From assembly GCF_000308635.1 (NCBI RefSeq), contig NZ_BAGD01000061.1, forward strand, positions 124,001 through 188,000: 64,000 nt of DNA, in the 5' to 3' direction. The notes below the pieces were generated by a model. It worked only from the letters and a program-made list of their open reading frames with translations. It had not been told where the DNA came from and did not search any database. This stretch comes from Nocardia otitidiscaviarum NBRC 14405. Its GTDB lineage: Bacteria > Actinomycetota > Actinomycetes > Mycobacteriales > Mycobacteriaceae. Shown here piece by piece: positions 29,661 to 39,380 of the stretch (its first letter is position 1; the number at the start of each line of letters is the position of its first letter). Both the position numbers and the translations under genes were made by a program.

Positions 29661-30623
29661 ATGAGCACACGCGACATCACGATCCTGCTGGCCCAGCTGC
29701 GGACCGTCCGCGATCTGACCGACACCGAGATCCAGATCGCCGAAACCCGTGTCGCGCAGGCCCGGACCGACGCGGTGCGCCGCGAACTGTCCGAGAACGC
29801 CGACAATGCCCGCCGCCGGGTGGAGGCCATCGAATCCGCCATTCGCGAACTCGGCGGCGTGCCGCAGCTGGTCGGTCCCTTCCTCGGTCGGCTCGTCGCC
29901 GCGATCAAGGCGCTGGTCGAACAGGCGCAGCCCTTCGACGAGGCGCTGCTCGGCGACCTCGCCCTGGAACACCAGCTCCTCGACCGCGCCCGCTACATCA
30001 AGGCCCTGGCCACCGCCGCGCGGCGGCCCGATGTGGTGGCGCTGGCGGATCGACTGATCACCGCGCATTCGGCCACCGTGGAGTGGTTGACCACCGTGCT
30101 GGCCGAGGACGCGCTGGGCGGTCCGGCCGCCCTGCGCCGCACCCCGCTGCAGGCGGCCACGGGTGCGACGATGCGGCTGGTCAACGTGCCGGTCACGCTG
30201 TCGGTGCGCGGCATCGACCGCGCCCTGGACACCTTCCGCACCACCCCGCCCGCACTCGGCGACCTGCTCGAGCGCGGCCAGCACGCCGGTGATATCGCCG
30301 TCCGGACCATCTCGGCCTCCCGTGACGCCGCCCTGGAGACGGCCGAGCGGGTCGCCCGCCGGGAGGGCGCCGACAGCGCCGCCGACGCCCTGCACGCCCT
30401 GCGCACCAGCACCGGCGTGCTCGACCCCGACGAACTGCCGATCGACGACTACGAGGAGTTGAACGTCAACCAGGCCGTCGCCGCCATCAAGGAGTTGACC
30501 GAACCGGCCGACGTCCGCGCCGTGGTGGCCTACGAGGAGGCGCACAAGAATCGGCACGGCGTGGTCTCCGCGGCCCAGACCCGGCTCGCGGCGATCGCGC
30601 AGGATGTGACCGGGCGCAACTGA
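29661..30623 (+). CDS. Ferritin-like helical protein with lipid-droplet-protein-like C-terminus
   Basis: A soluble all-helical protein of 320 residues. The N-terminal part (about 5-155) looks like a ferritin-type four-helix bundle (TEIQIAETRVAQARTDAVRRE, then LLGDLALEHQLLDRARYIKAL). The C-terminal motif (about 265-320: LPIDDYEELNVNQAVAAIKEL then VRAVVAYEEAHKNRHGVVSA) resembles a domain of mycobacterial lipid-droplet-associated proteins. No complete di-iron ExxH set was confirmed. ATG at 29661 has AAGGA eight bases upstream. It may coat lipid inclusions. It is monocistronic, ending before a hairpin at 30681-30707. Confidence 0.6.
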   Translation: MSTRDITILLAQLRTVRDLTDTEIQIAETRVAQARTDAVRRELSENADNARRRVEAIESAIRELGGVPQLVGPFLGRLVAAIKALVEQAQPFDEALLGDLALEHQLLDRARYIKALATAARRPDVVALADRLITAHSATVEWLTTVLAEDALGGPAALRRTPLQAATGATMRLVNVPVTLSVRGIDRALDTFRTTPPALGDLLERGQHAGDIAVRTISASRDAALETAERVARREGADSAADALHALRTSTGVLDPDELPIDDYEELNVNQAVAAIKELTEPADVRAVVAYEEAHKNRHGVVSAAQTRLAAIAQDVTGRN

Positions 30624-30680
30624 GCTTCCGGTACCGTCCACCGTCTCTCGACCACCGCGTTCACCCGCGCGGTAGGTGTC

Positions 30681-30707
30681 CCGCGCCACGTCCGCCGTGG
30701 CGCGGGC
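30681..30707 (+). terminator. Terminator-like hairpin before pheS
   Basis: CCCGCGCCAC (30681-30690) pairs with 30698-30707 over a 7-base loop, 58 bases after the stop of the ferritin-like gene. No U-tract. Confidence 0.55.
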
Positions 30708-30719
30708 AAATGCGGGTGA

Positions 30720-31874
<1,155 letters not shown>

Positions 31875-31902
31875 TCCCCGACCCAACGAGGAAAGCGAAA
31901 AA

Positions 31903-34404
31903 GTGCGAGTAGCGCAGTCGTGGCTGACGGAAATCCTGCGGCGGACCACCCGCGAGTGGTCGGTGACGCCGGAGGAACTCGACGCCGGTTTCGTCCGGGT
32001 CGGGCTGGAGGTCGAAGAGGTCGATCGGCTGCGGCCGGTCGGCGGCGAGATCGACAAGCCCCTGGTCGTGGGCCGGGTCGCCGAGATCACCGAACTGACC
32101 GAGTTCAAGAAGCCGATCCGCTTCTGCAAGGTCGATGTCGGCAATCCGGAGTTGCAGGAGATCATCTGCGGCGCTCGGAATTTCGCAGTCGGCGACCTGG
32201 TCGTGGTGGTGCTGCCGGGTGGCGTGCTGCCCGGCGGCTTCCAGATCACGTCGCGGAAGACCTACGGGCACACCAGCAATGGCATGATCTGCTCGGTCGC
32301 CGAACTGGGTATCGGCAAGGACCACAGCGGCATCCTGGTGCTCGAACCGGGCACCGCCGAACCGGGCACCGACGCCAATGAGCTGCTCGGCCTGGACGAC
32401 ACCGTCATCGAACTGGCCATCACCCCCGACCGCGGCTACGCCTTCTCGGCGCGCGGCCTGGCGCGTGAACTGGCCTGCGGGTTCGACCTGGAATACGCCG
32501 ATCCCGCCGTACGCCTGCTGCCCGACGCCGAGGAACCGGCCTGGTCGGTGAAGATCGAACCGGAATCGCTGTGCACCCGGTTCGCGGTGCGCCGCGTCAC
32601 CGGGGTGGACCCGAAGGCCGTGAGCCCGTGGTGGTTGCAGCGGCGACTGCTGCTCTCGGGCGTGCGGCCCATCTCCCCGGCGGTCGACGTCACCAACTAC
32701 GTCATGCTGGAACTCGGCCAGCCGCTGCACGCCTTCGACGCCGCCAAGGTCACCGGCGGTTTCGTGGTGCGCCGTGCCAACAAGGGCGAGACGCTGCGCA
32801 CCCTGGACGAGGCCGAACGCGTCCTCGACGCCGAAGACGTGGTGATCGCCGATGATTCGGGCGTCATCTCGCTCGCGGGCATCATGGGCGGGGCCAGCAC
32901 CGAGGTCGGTGACGCCACCACCGACGTGATCCTGGAGGCGGCGACCTGGAACCCGGTCGCCATCGCCCGCACCGCGCGCCGCCACAAGCTGGGCTCGGAG
33001 GCGAGCCGCCGCTTCGAACGCGTGGTGGACCCGGAGCTGAATCTCGCCGCGCTGGACCGGGCCGCCACCCTGTTGGCCGAGATCGCCGGTGGCACCGTGG
33101 AATCCGTGCTCACCGACGTGCGGGTGCCGACCCGGGCCCCCGCACCCATCGCCATGGACCTGGATCTGGCCGACCGCACCGCGGGCGTCACCTACGAGCC
33201 CGGCACCTCCGCGCGTCGCCTCCAGCAGGTGGGCTGCGCCGTGGACGTCGATGTCAGCGAGTCCGGCCACGGTCAGCTGGTGGTCACCCCGCCGAGCTGG
33301 CGACCGGATCTGGTGCAGCCCGCCGATCTGGTGGAGGAGGTGCTGCGCCTCGAGGGTCTGGACAAGATCCCGTCGGTGCTGCCCACCGCCCCCGCCGGGC
33401 GCGGCCTCACCGCCGATCAGCGCCGCCGCCGCGCCGTGAGCAAGGCGCTGGCCTTCTCCGGGGCCGTGGAGGTGCCGCCGCCGGTCTTCATGTCCGCCAC
33501 CGTCTTCGACACCTGGGGCCTGGACGCCGATGATTCGCGCCGCAAGACGCTGAAGGTGCTCAACCCGCTCGACGCCGAGCGCCCCGACCTCGCCTCCACC
33601 CTGCTGCCCGGACTGCTGGAGGTGGCCGGTCGCAATATCTCGCGCGGCGCACGGGATATCGCCATCTACGGCATCGCCCAGGTGGTGCTGCCCGGTGCCG
33701 AAACCGGAGCCGTCGATCCGCTGCCCGTGGACCGTCGCCCCACCGAGGACGAGATCGGCACCCTGCTGCGCTCGCTGCCCGAGCAGCCGGTGCACATCGC
33801 CGCCGTGCTCACCGGTAAGCGCGAACCGCGCGGCCCGTGGGGGCAGGGCCGCCAGGTCGAGGCGGCTGATGCCTTCGCACTGGTCGACGCCATCGCCGAC
33901 GCCGCCGGAGTCGTGATCGAGCGGCGCACCGCCGCGTACCTGCCGTGGCATCCGGGCCGCTGCGCGGAACTGGTGGTGGACGGCACCGTGGTCGGCCATG
34001 CGGGCGAACTGCACCCCGCGGTGCTGGAGCGCTCGGGTCTGCCCCCGCGCACCTGCGCCCTGGAACTCGACCTGGACGCCCTGCCGTTGCGCGAGAACCG
34101 GCCCGCCCCTGTGGTTTCCGCCTTCCCGGCGGTCCTGCAGGACGTGTCGGTCAGCGTCGAGAAATCGACCCCGGCCGCCGCCGTGGAATCCGCGCTGCGC
34201 ACCGGTGCGGGCGACCTGCTCGAGGACATCGCCCTGTTCGACGTCTACGAGGGCGCGCAGGCGGGCGAGGGCCGCAAATCCCTCACCTACGCGCTGCGCT
34301 TCCGCGCCCCCGACCGCACCCTCACCGAGGACGAGGCCAGCGCCGCCCGCGACGCCGCCGTCACCGCGGCGGCGGGTGCGGTGGGAGCGGTGCTGCGCAG
34401 CTGA
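31903..34404 (+). CDS. pheT: Phenylalanine-tRNA ligase beta subunit
   Basis: The tRNA-binding and editing subunit of PheRS, 833 residues, usual length for actinobacteria. Domains in order are an EMAP-II-like tRNA-binding domain (about 45-150), the B3/4 editing domain (about 215-385; [18 protein letters not shown] is diagnostic), B5 (about 410-485), the pseudo-catalytic core, and a C-terminal FDX-ACB anticodon-binding domain (about 740-832; [12 protein letters not shown]). GTG at 31903 has GAGGAAAG upstream. A 13-bp terminator stem follows 22 bases after the stop. Confidence 0.97.
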   Translation: MRVAQSWLTEILRRTTREWSVTPEELDAGFVRVGLEVEEVDRLRPVGGEIDKPLVVGRVAEITELTEFKKPIRFCKVDVGNPELQEIICGARNFAVGDLVVVVLPGGVLPGGFQITSRKTYGHTSNGMICSVAELGIGKDHSGILVLEPGTAEPGTDANELLGLDDTVIELAITPDRGYAFSARGLARELACGFDLEYADPAVRLLPDAEEPAWSVKIEPESLCTRFAVRRVTGVDPKAVSPWWLQRRLLLSGVRPISPAVDVTNYVMLELGQPLHAFDAAKVTGGFVVRRANKGETLRTLDEAERVLDAEDVVIADDSGVISLAGIMGGASTEVGDATTDVILEAATWNPVAIARTARRHKLGSEASRRFERVVDPELNLAALDRAATLLAEIAGGTVESVLTDVRVPTRAPAPIAMDLDLADRTAGVTYEPGTSARRLQQVGCAVDVDVSESGHGQLVVTPPSWRPDLVQPADLVEEVLRLEGLDKIPSVLPTAPAGRGLTADQRRRRAVSKALAFSGAVEVPPPVFMSATVFDTWGLDADDSRRKTLKVLNPLDAERPDLASTLLPGLLEVAGRNISRGARDIAIYGIAQVVLPGAETGAVDPLPVDRRPTEDEIGTLLRSLPEQPVHIAAVLTGKREPRGPWGQGRQVEAADAFALVDAIADAAGVVIERRTAAYLPWHPGRCAELVVDGTVVGHAGELHPAVLERSGLPPRTCALELDLDALPLRENRPAPVVSAFPAVLQDVSVSVEKSTPAAAVESALRTGAGDLLEDIALFDVYEGAQAGEGRKSLTYALRFRAPDRTLTEDEASAARDAAVTAAAGAVGAVLRS

Positions 34405-34425
34405 CACATCGGCAGACGACGGCAG

Positions 34426-34462
34426 ACGACGGCCCGGAATCCGCGTGGATCCGGGCCGTCGT
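34426..34462 (+). terminator. Terminator of pheST
   Basis: A perfect 13-bp stem (34426-34438 with 34450-34462) over an 11-base loop. Confidence 0.75.
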
Positions 34463-34556
34463 CATCGCGGTGACCTGCAATGTTCTGCGCGTTTCGCTGT
34501 CGTGTCGCGCAGCGGTCGCGTAGCATGAACGACGTCACCCCGTGTGATGGCTGAGA

Positions 34557-34588
34557 GGGTCAGGTGCCGCTGCTACGGCACCCGACCC
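34557..34588 (-). terminator. Strong hairpin behind the small membrane-peptide gene
   Basis: A 13-bp stem with one A-C mismatch (34557-34569 with 34576-34588) lies 7 bases after the stop of the minus-strand gene at 34596. On the plus strand the same hairpin would be near the start of any RNA from the -10-like TAGCAT at 34521-34526. Confidence 0.55.
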
Positions 34589-34595
34589 GTGTGGG

Positions 34596-34715
34596 TTACC
34601 TAAACCGACGTATCAGTCGGATCAGGCACACGACCCCGGCGACTGCAGCAGCAGAGGCAAACGAGACTACTGCCCAGTTGACCGGGGTTTCCTGTGTGCG
34701 GGAGTGCTTCCCCAT
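34596..34715 (-). CDS. Small basic single-span membrane peptide (39 residues)
   Basis: A short gene with an excellent Shine-Dalgarno (AAGGAGGT, 8 bases before ATG) and a hairpin just after its TAA stop. The product begins MGKHSRTQETPVNW, has one hydrophobic span (AVVSFASAAAVAGVVCLI) and ends in the basic tail RLIRRFR. Codon use is unlike the neighbourhood: TTT, TCT, GCT, ATA, AGG and a TAA stop in a genome that prefers G/C-ending codons, which suggests recent or foreign origin. The single span with a cationic tail resembles type I toxins or small membrane regulators. I recognise no family. Confidence 0.6.
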   Translation of the reverse strand: MGKHSRTQETPVNWAVVSFASAAAVAGVVCLIRLIRRFR

Positions 34716-34852
34716 GACCCACCACCTCCTTTCTGGCGGGGCGACGAGGATCAGGCCAGGTCGCCACCCCCCTCGAAAAGAGGTAGCCACACCGTATCTG
34801 CGGGTTGACCAGCTCCGAGACTGTTTGCGGGTGCGAAGTTCCCATCGTCCGC

Positions 34853-34890
34853 GTGTCGGACGACACCTCCGAACCGGTGTCGGCGGACAC
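34853..34890. promoter_or_regulatory. Pair of GTGTC/GACAC palindromes
   Basis: GTGTCGGACGACAC (34853-34866) and GTGTCGGCGGACAC (34877-34890) are 14-bp inverted repeats whose centres are 24 bp apart, between the small-peptide gene and the alpha/beta hydrolase gene. They share arms with the palindrome upstream of usp at 484-498. Confidence 0.45.
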
Positions 34891-34939
34891 TCCGGCGGGC
34901 AGCGGAATCGCATGCACCACCTGCTGGTAGGAAGAGACC

Positions 34940-35713
34940 ATGCAGCATCCCGCCCGGCCCGTGCTCAATCTGCTCACGTTCCTGCCGCAGCAGCGGCGGA
35001 TCGAGTTGACGCCCGCGGTGTACGGGACCGATTACGAGGAATTGCGGCTGCGGACCGGGGATGGGGAGACCATCGACGCGTGGTGGGTGCCCGCGCGGGG
35101 AGAACCGGTGGCGCACATACTGTTCGCGCACGGGAACGCGGGGAATATCGGGGACCGGTCGCCGATTCTGGCGCTGCTGTCGCGGGCCGGATTCGATGTG
35201 CTGATCTTCGACTATCGCGGATACGGGCGCAGTACCGGCAGGCCGAGCGAACAGGGCACCTACCTGGACGCTCGGGCCGCCCGGACGGCATTGCTGGAGC
35301 GGCCCGGGGTGGACCCGAACCGGATTGTCTACCTGGGCAAGTCGCTGGGCGGCGCGGTGCTGCTGGAACTGGCCACCGCCTATCCGCCCGCCGCGCTGGT
35401 GCTCATCTCCACCTTCACCGGATTGCGGGACGCGGCCGCGGCGGTCTACCCGATCCTGCCGAAGCTCTTCGTGCCCGACGCCTACCCGAGTCTGCGCCGC
35501 ATCCGCAACCTGCGTGCGCCGGTGCTGATCATGCACGGCGACAACGACGAACTACTGCCACTGCGCATGGGGGAGCAGTTGTACGCGGCCGCGCCGGAAC
35601 CCAAACGGCTCGTGGTGTTTCCGGGCGCGGGCCACAACGAGGTGGTGGCGCAACCGGAGTGGGCCGCGACCCTCTCCGCCTGGGTCGCGGCCAGTCTCGG
35701 CATCACGCGCTGA
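34940..35713 (+). CDS. Alpha/beta hydrolase (BEM46/serine aminopeptidase-like)
   Basis: A hydrolase of 257 residues. The oxyanion region is FAHGNAGN, the nucleophile motif GKSLGGAVLLE (Ser about residue 135), the acid is in MHGDNDELLPL and the His in GAGHNEV, all in the right order for an alpha/beta hydrolase. YRGYGRS is typical of the BEM46/FrsA-like group. A short hydrophobic start (LNLLTFLPQQRR) may touch the membrane; no cleavable signal is clear. The substrate is unknown. ATG at 34940 has AGGAAGAG upstream. Its end overlaps the RidA gene by 11 bases, convergently. Confidence 0.88.
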   Translation: MQHPARPVLNLLTFLPQQRRIELTPAVYGTDYEELRLRTGDGETIDAWWVPARGEPVAHILFAHGNAGNIGDRSPILALLSRAGFDVLIFDYRGYGRSTGRPSEQGTYLDARAARTALLERPGVDPNRIVYLGKSLGGAVLLELATAYPPAALVLISTFTGLRDAAAAVYPILPKLFVPDAYPSLRRIRNLRAPVLIMHGDNDELLPLRMGEQLYAAAPEPKRLVVFPGAGHNEVVAQPEWAATLSAWVAASLGITR

Positions 35714-36110
35714 CGATCGCCACCGCGTCTATCTCCACCAACATCTCCGCGCGCGGCAGACCGGTGAACACCGTGGTGCGCGCGGGCAGCACATCACCGG
35801 TGGTGTGCGCGGTGACGAAGGCCCCGTAGGCGTCGTTCATGATCGCGAAATCCTCGCGCTTGGTGAGGTAGACGCGCAGCATCACCACATCGTCGAAGCT
35901 CGCGCCACCGGCCTCCACGATGGCCTTCACGTTGTCGAGGGTGCGGGTGGTCTGGGCGGCGACATCGCCGGGGTACAGGTACTCGTTGGTGACCGGATCC
36001 ACCGGCCCCTGCCCGGATACCTGCACGAACGGCCCCTTGCGCACCCCCTGCGAGAAGGTGTGCGCGGGCGCGGGCGCGGCGGTGGTGCGGATGGCGATCT
36101 TCTCACTCAT
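35703..36110 (-). CDS. RidA-family reactive imine/enamine deaminase
   Basis: A trimer-forming small protein of 135 residues of the YjgF/YER057c/UK114 family. Landmarks are the opening TTAAPAPAHTFSQGVRKGPFVQVSGQGP and the conserved C-terminal motif LPARTTVFTGLPRAEMLVEI, with the Arg (PARTT) that holds the substrate carboxylate and the Glu near the end. RidA hydrolyses 2-aminoacrylate-type enamines/imines to keto acids and ammonia, protecting PLP enzymes. It lies 29 bases after the IclR gene, so it belongs to the KDG-type catabolic locus, where a PLP deaminase would release such an intermediate. ATG at 36110 follows AAAGG. Confidence 0.92.
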   Translation of the reverse strand: MSEKIAIRTTAAPAPAHTFSQGVRKGPFVQVSGQGPVDPVTNEYLYPGDVAAQTTRTLDNVKAIVEAGGASFDDVVMLRVYLTKREDFAIMNDAYGAFVTAHTTGDVLPARTTVFTGLPRAEMLVEIDAVAIVSA

Positions 36111-36139
36111 GGTGAACCTTTCGGATGTCGTTGGTGATG

Positions 36140-36883
36140 TCACGGACTCCAGCCGAGTTCGGCGGAGACGGCGTCGGCGGCGGCGCGCACCCGGGGGAGC
36201 TGGGCGAGCACCTGATCGTGATCGAGCAGCATGTCCGGCACCGACATCGACAGCGCCGCCACCACCGCCCCGGTGCCGTCGCGGACCGGGACGCCGATGC
36301 AGTTGACGAAGCTCTCATGCTCCTCGTGGTCCTCCGCATAGCCTTGTGCGGCGACGAGTTCCAGTTCGGTCAGGTAGGCGTCCGGATCGGCGATGGTGCG
36401 ATCGGTGAACCGCGTGTATTCGATGCCCTCGGCGATCGCCCGCCACCGCGTGCGCGGCTGCGCGGCGACGAGCACCTTCCCGACCGCCGTGCAGTGCAGC
36501 GGTGCGGGACGGCCTACCCGCGAGTACATCCGAACACTCTGTGTCGCATCGAGTTTGTCGATGTAGACCGCCTCACCGGACTCGTAGACCGCGAGGTGGA
36601 TGGTCTGACCCGTGGCGGCATTGAGGTCGGTGAGATGCGGTCGCGCCACCGTGCGGATATCGCGGCTCTCCAGGGCGCGATTGGCCAGCTCGAACAGTCG
36701 TGAACCGAGGCGGTACCGGTGTTCGGCGTCATGGGTGACGAAACGCTCGCCCTCCATGGTCTGCAACAGCCGCAGCACCGTCGATTTGTGTACACCCAGC
36801 CGAGTGGCCAACTCGTCCAGGGATTTCGAGTCCTCACCCAGTTCGGTGAGAATGGTCAGCGCGCGCAGCAGACTCTGGCTCAT
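36140..36883 (-). CDS. IclR-family regulator of the KDG-type locus
   Basis: A regulator of 247 residues. The winged HTH (about 1-65: SLDELATRLGVHKSTVLRLLQTME) precedes the GAF-like effector domain (about 75-245) with GQTIHLAVYESGEAVYIDKLD and CIGVPVRDGTGAVVAALSMSVP. IclR relatives KdgR use KDG as effector. The ATG overlaps the stop of the kinase gene (ATGA), so it is translationally coupled. A perfect CGCAAC-AAGC-GTTGCG palindrome between the divergent kinase and deaminase genes is the obvious operator. Confidence 0.92.
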   Translation of the reverse strand: MSQSLLRALTILTELGEDSKSLDELATRLGVHKSTVLRLLQTMEGERFVTHDAEHRYRLGSRLFELANRALESRDIRTVARPHLTDLNAATGQTIHLAVYESGEAVYIDKLDATQSVRMYSRVGRPAPLHCTAVGKVLVAAQPRTRWRAIAEGIEYTRFTDRTIADPDAYLTELELVAAQGYAEDHEEHESFVNCIGVPVRDGTGAVVAALSMSVPDMLLDHDQVLAQLPRVRAAADAVSAELGWSP

Positions 36884-37920
36884 GAGGCCACATTCTCGGT
36901 CATGACGGCGTCGGGGTAGCGCAGTCGGGACCATTCGGCGGTATCCAGGGCGGCCAGCGTCGCCAACCGCGCCGGTGGCGGGAGTTCGGCGCCGTCGCCC
37001 ACGGCCGTGAGCGCCGCCGCCGCGCACAGATGACCGAAGCGCAGCAGGTGCTCGTGCGGTCGCCCCTGGAGCAGCGCGCCCAGGTAGCCGCCCGCGAAAG
37101 CGTCTCCGGCACCGATGCGTTCGGTCACCGTGAGCGCGAGGGCGGGCACCTCGAGTCGGCGCTCGCCGAGGAAGCCGATCACCGCGTGCGCGTCGTTCTT
37201 GACCACCAGATGCCGCGGCTGCGGGAACAGTGCGCGCAGCCGATCCGGATCGCCGGTGCCGAAGACCGCCGCGGCCTCGTCGGAGCCGAGGAACGCCACA
37301 TCAGCGCCGCGCACATGCCGGGCCAGCACCTCGGCGGCATTCGCGGTGCGTCGATGCCACAGCGCCGGACGGTAATTCAGATCGAAGCTGAGCAGCCGGT
37401 CGCCGCGCGGCCGGGAGAGCAGGGAGTCGGTGAGCGCCGTTGCGGAATCCGAGAGCGCCGTGGTGATGCCGGTGAAGTGGACGACCTCGCAGCCGTCGAG
37501 CAGGGCGGCGGCCGCGTCGTGATCGGCGGGGGACAGCGCGCTGGCGGCGGATCCGGTGCGGTAGTACAGCATTCGGCTGGCACCGGCCGCCAGATCGCCG
37601 GGTGTGTCCGAGCCGCCGCCGCGCTCCTTCACATAGACGGCGGTGGGCCGCTCGGTATCGACGGCCACGGCGGAGATGTCCACGCCGCGTTCGCCCAGAT
37701 GCCGCACCAGGTACCGGCCGAAGCCGTCGTCGCCGACACGGGAGATCCAGGCCGTCGGCACCCCGAGTTGGGTCAGCACGGCCGCCACATTGGCCTCGGC
37801 GCCGCCCGCCCCGCGCTCGAAGACGGGGGAGTCCTCGAGTGGTCCCGGCTGGGCCACCAGCACGGCCAGTCCCTCGCCCACGGTCACCGCCCGCGGCCGG
37901 TTCGGCATAGGCCAGATCAC
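36880..37920 (-). CDS. kdgK: PfkB-family sugar kinase, probable 2-keto-3-deoxygluconate kinase
   Basis: A ribokinase-fold enzyme of 346 residues. The N-terminal substrate region contains GGAEANVAAVLTQLG, DLNYRPALW follows (typical of KDG kinases) and the C-terminal signature GAGDAFAGGYLGALL carries the catalytic Asp and anion hole. It would phosphorylate 2-keto-3-deoxygluconate at C6 with ATP. The presence of a KDPG aldolase in the opposite operon supports this over fructokinase or ribokinase. GTG at 37920 has AAGGGAG five bases upstream; an ATG at 37956 would add 12 residues but has a poor ribosome site. Confidence 0.82.
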   Translation of the reverse strand: MIWPMPNRPRAVTVGEGLAVLVAQPGPLEDSPVFERGAGGAEANVAAVLTQLGVPTAWISRVGDDGFGRYLVRHLGERGVDISAVAVDTERPTAVYVKERGGGSDTPGDLAAGASRMLYYRTGSAASALSPADHDAAAALLDGCEVVHFTGITTALSDSATALTDSLLSRPRGDRLLSFDLNYRPALWHRRTANAAEVLARHVRGADVAFLGSDEAAAVFGTGDPDRLRALFPQPRHLVVKNDAHAVIGFLGERRLEVPALALTVTERIGAGDAFAGGYLGALLQGRPHEHLLRFGHLCAAAALTAVGDGAELPPPARLATLAALDTAEWSRLRYPDAVMTENVAS

Positions 37921-37981
37921 ACGAACTCCCTTCGAACCCTTGCGGCTTTCGGCCATCCCGTGCAGACTAACCACCACTTAC

Positions 37982-38009
37982 ATATTACGCAACAAGCGTT
38001 GCGAAATAT
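37982..38009. promoter_or_regulatory. Operator of the divergent KDG-type locus
   Basis: ATATT-A-CGCAAC-AAGC-GTTGCG-A-AATAT is a 28-bp inverted repeat with one central-arm mismatch pair (A/A), midway between the kinase and deaminase starts. The size and symmetry suit an IclR-type dimer or tetramer. Confidence 0.75.
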
Positions 38010-38068
38010 GCAATGCATAGCGGCTATCTCGCCGCCCGCCGCGAACCGTGAATACCGAAGGGAGTTCC

Positions 38069-39373
38069 GTGGCCATCGACAAGGACGCCGTCGCCGCGCT
38101 GGACGAGCGCAGGCTGGGTCCGGAACACAAGTCCCTCCCGCCCGCCGCGTGGGGACTGTCCGTGCGCGAATACCTGGACACCGCACCGCATCTCGACGAC
38201 CTCGCCACCCCGGTGCTGACCGTGGACGCCGCGGCCATGGAATCGAACCTCGCCGTCATGGCCGACTGGACCCGGGCCGCCGGGGTGCGACTGGCCCCAC
38301 ACGGCAAGACCACCATGGCCCCGCGGCTGTGGGAGCGCCAGCTCACCGCCGGAGCCTGGGGGATCACCCTGGCCACCGGCTGGCAGGCGCAGGTGGCCCG
38401 CTCCTTCGGCGTGGACCGCATCCTGCTGGCGAACGCCCTGGTCGATCCGGTCGCGCTGCAGTGGGTCGCGGCGGAGCTGGCGGCCCACCCGGAGTTCGAA
38501 TTCCTGTGCTGGGCCGACAGTGTCGCCACGGTCGAACTCATGGACCGCGTCCTGGAGTCCGCCCCGCGCACCGATCGGCTCACCGTCCTGGTCGAACTGG
38601 GCGGGCCGCACGGGCGCACCGGCGCGCGTTCGGTGCAGCGGGGACTCGAGATCGCGGCGGCGATCAGCGCGTCGAAGCGGCTGCGCCTCGGCGGTGTCGG
38701 CGGCTACGAGGGTGCGCTCGCCCACGACCGGACCGATGGCGCGCTGGCCGCGGTGCACGGCTACCTCGACGATCTGACCCGACTGCACGGTGAGATCGCC
38801 GCCGCCGGAATGTATCCCGGTGCGGCGGTGATCACCGCGGGCGGCAGCGCCTACCCGGAACTGGTGGTCGAACACCTCGCCGGACTCGCGGACGAGGACG
38901 GCGCACGCGGCGTCGCGACCACGGTGGTGCTGCGCTCCGGCGCGTACCTGATCCACGACGACGGCTTCTATGCCGGAATCTCCCCGCTCGCCGCGGGGCA
39001 CACCGAGCGCCCGCTGCGCTCGGCCATGCACGGGTGGGCGCGCACCGTCTCCCGGCCGGAACCGGAGTTGGCGCTGCTCGATGCCGGAAAGCGCGATCTC
39101 CCGTTCGATGAGGGGCTGCCGGTCCCGCAGCGGATCGCGGGACCGGCAGTGCGCGCACTGCCCGCCGGGGCCACGGTGTCGGCGCTCAACGACCAGCACA
39201 CCTTTCTACGGCTGCCCGGCGCTGCCCCGCACGAGGTGCCGGTCGGCAGCGTGGTGCGGCTGGGGTTGTCGCATCCCTGCACCGCCTTCGACAAATGGCG
39301 GCTCATACCCGTGATCGACGATGCCGATGCCGAGCGGCCCCGCGTGGTCGATCTGCTGCACACCTTCTTCTGA
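38069..39373 (+). CDS. PLP fold-type III amino acid deaminase (D-serine dehydratase/D-threonine aldolase-like)
   Basis: An alanine-racemase-fold enzyme of 434 residues. The PLP Schiff-base Lys is Lys80 in LAPHGKTTMAP; the C-terminal metal site of this group is visible as GLSHPCTAFDKW, with the His and Cys that bind zinc in eukaryotic-type D-serine dehydratase. It removes ammonia from a D-configured 2-amino acid. In this locus, with KDG kinase and KDPG aldolase, D-glucosaminate (a D-amino sugar acid) is a more fitting substrate than D-serine, giving KDG. GTG at 38069 has GGGAG four bases upstream; GTG at 38048 is the alternative. The deacylase gene starts 7 bases downstream. Confidence 0.82.
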   Translation: MAIDKDAVAALDERRLGPEHKSLPPAAWGLSVREYLDTAPHLDDLATPVLTVDAAAMESNLAVMADWTRAAGVRLAPHGKTTMAPRLWERQLTAGAWGITLATGWQAQVARSFGVDRILLANALVDPVALQWVAAELAAHPEFEFLCWADSVATVELMDRVLESAPRTDRLTVLVELGGPHGRTGARSVQRGLEIAAAISASKRLRLGGVGGYEGALAHDRTDGALAAVHGYLDDLTRLHGEIAAAGMYPGAAVITAGGSAYPELVVEHLAGLADEDGARGVATTVVLRSGAYLIHDDGFYAGISPLAAGHTERPLRSAMHGWARTVSRPEPELALLDAGKRDLPFDEGLPVPQRIAGPAVRALPAGATVSALNDQHTFLRLPGAAPHEVPVGSVVRLGLSHPCTAFDKWRLIPVIDDADAERPRVVDLLHTFF

Positions 39374-39380
39374 GGCGACC

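Noticed and set aside
34531..34600. A riboswitch (TPP-like) suggested by GGCTGAGAGGG and paired arms
   Set aside because: The conserved thi-box continuation (GAACCTGAT and the second stem) is missing, the next plus-strand gene is an alpha/beta hydrolase 340 bases away, and the hairpin is better explained as the terminator of the minus-strand small gene.
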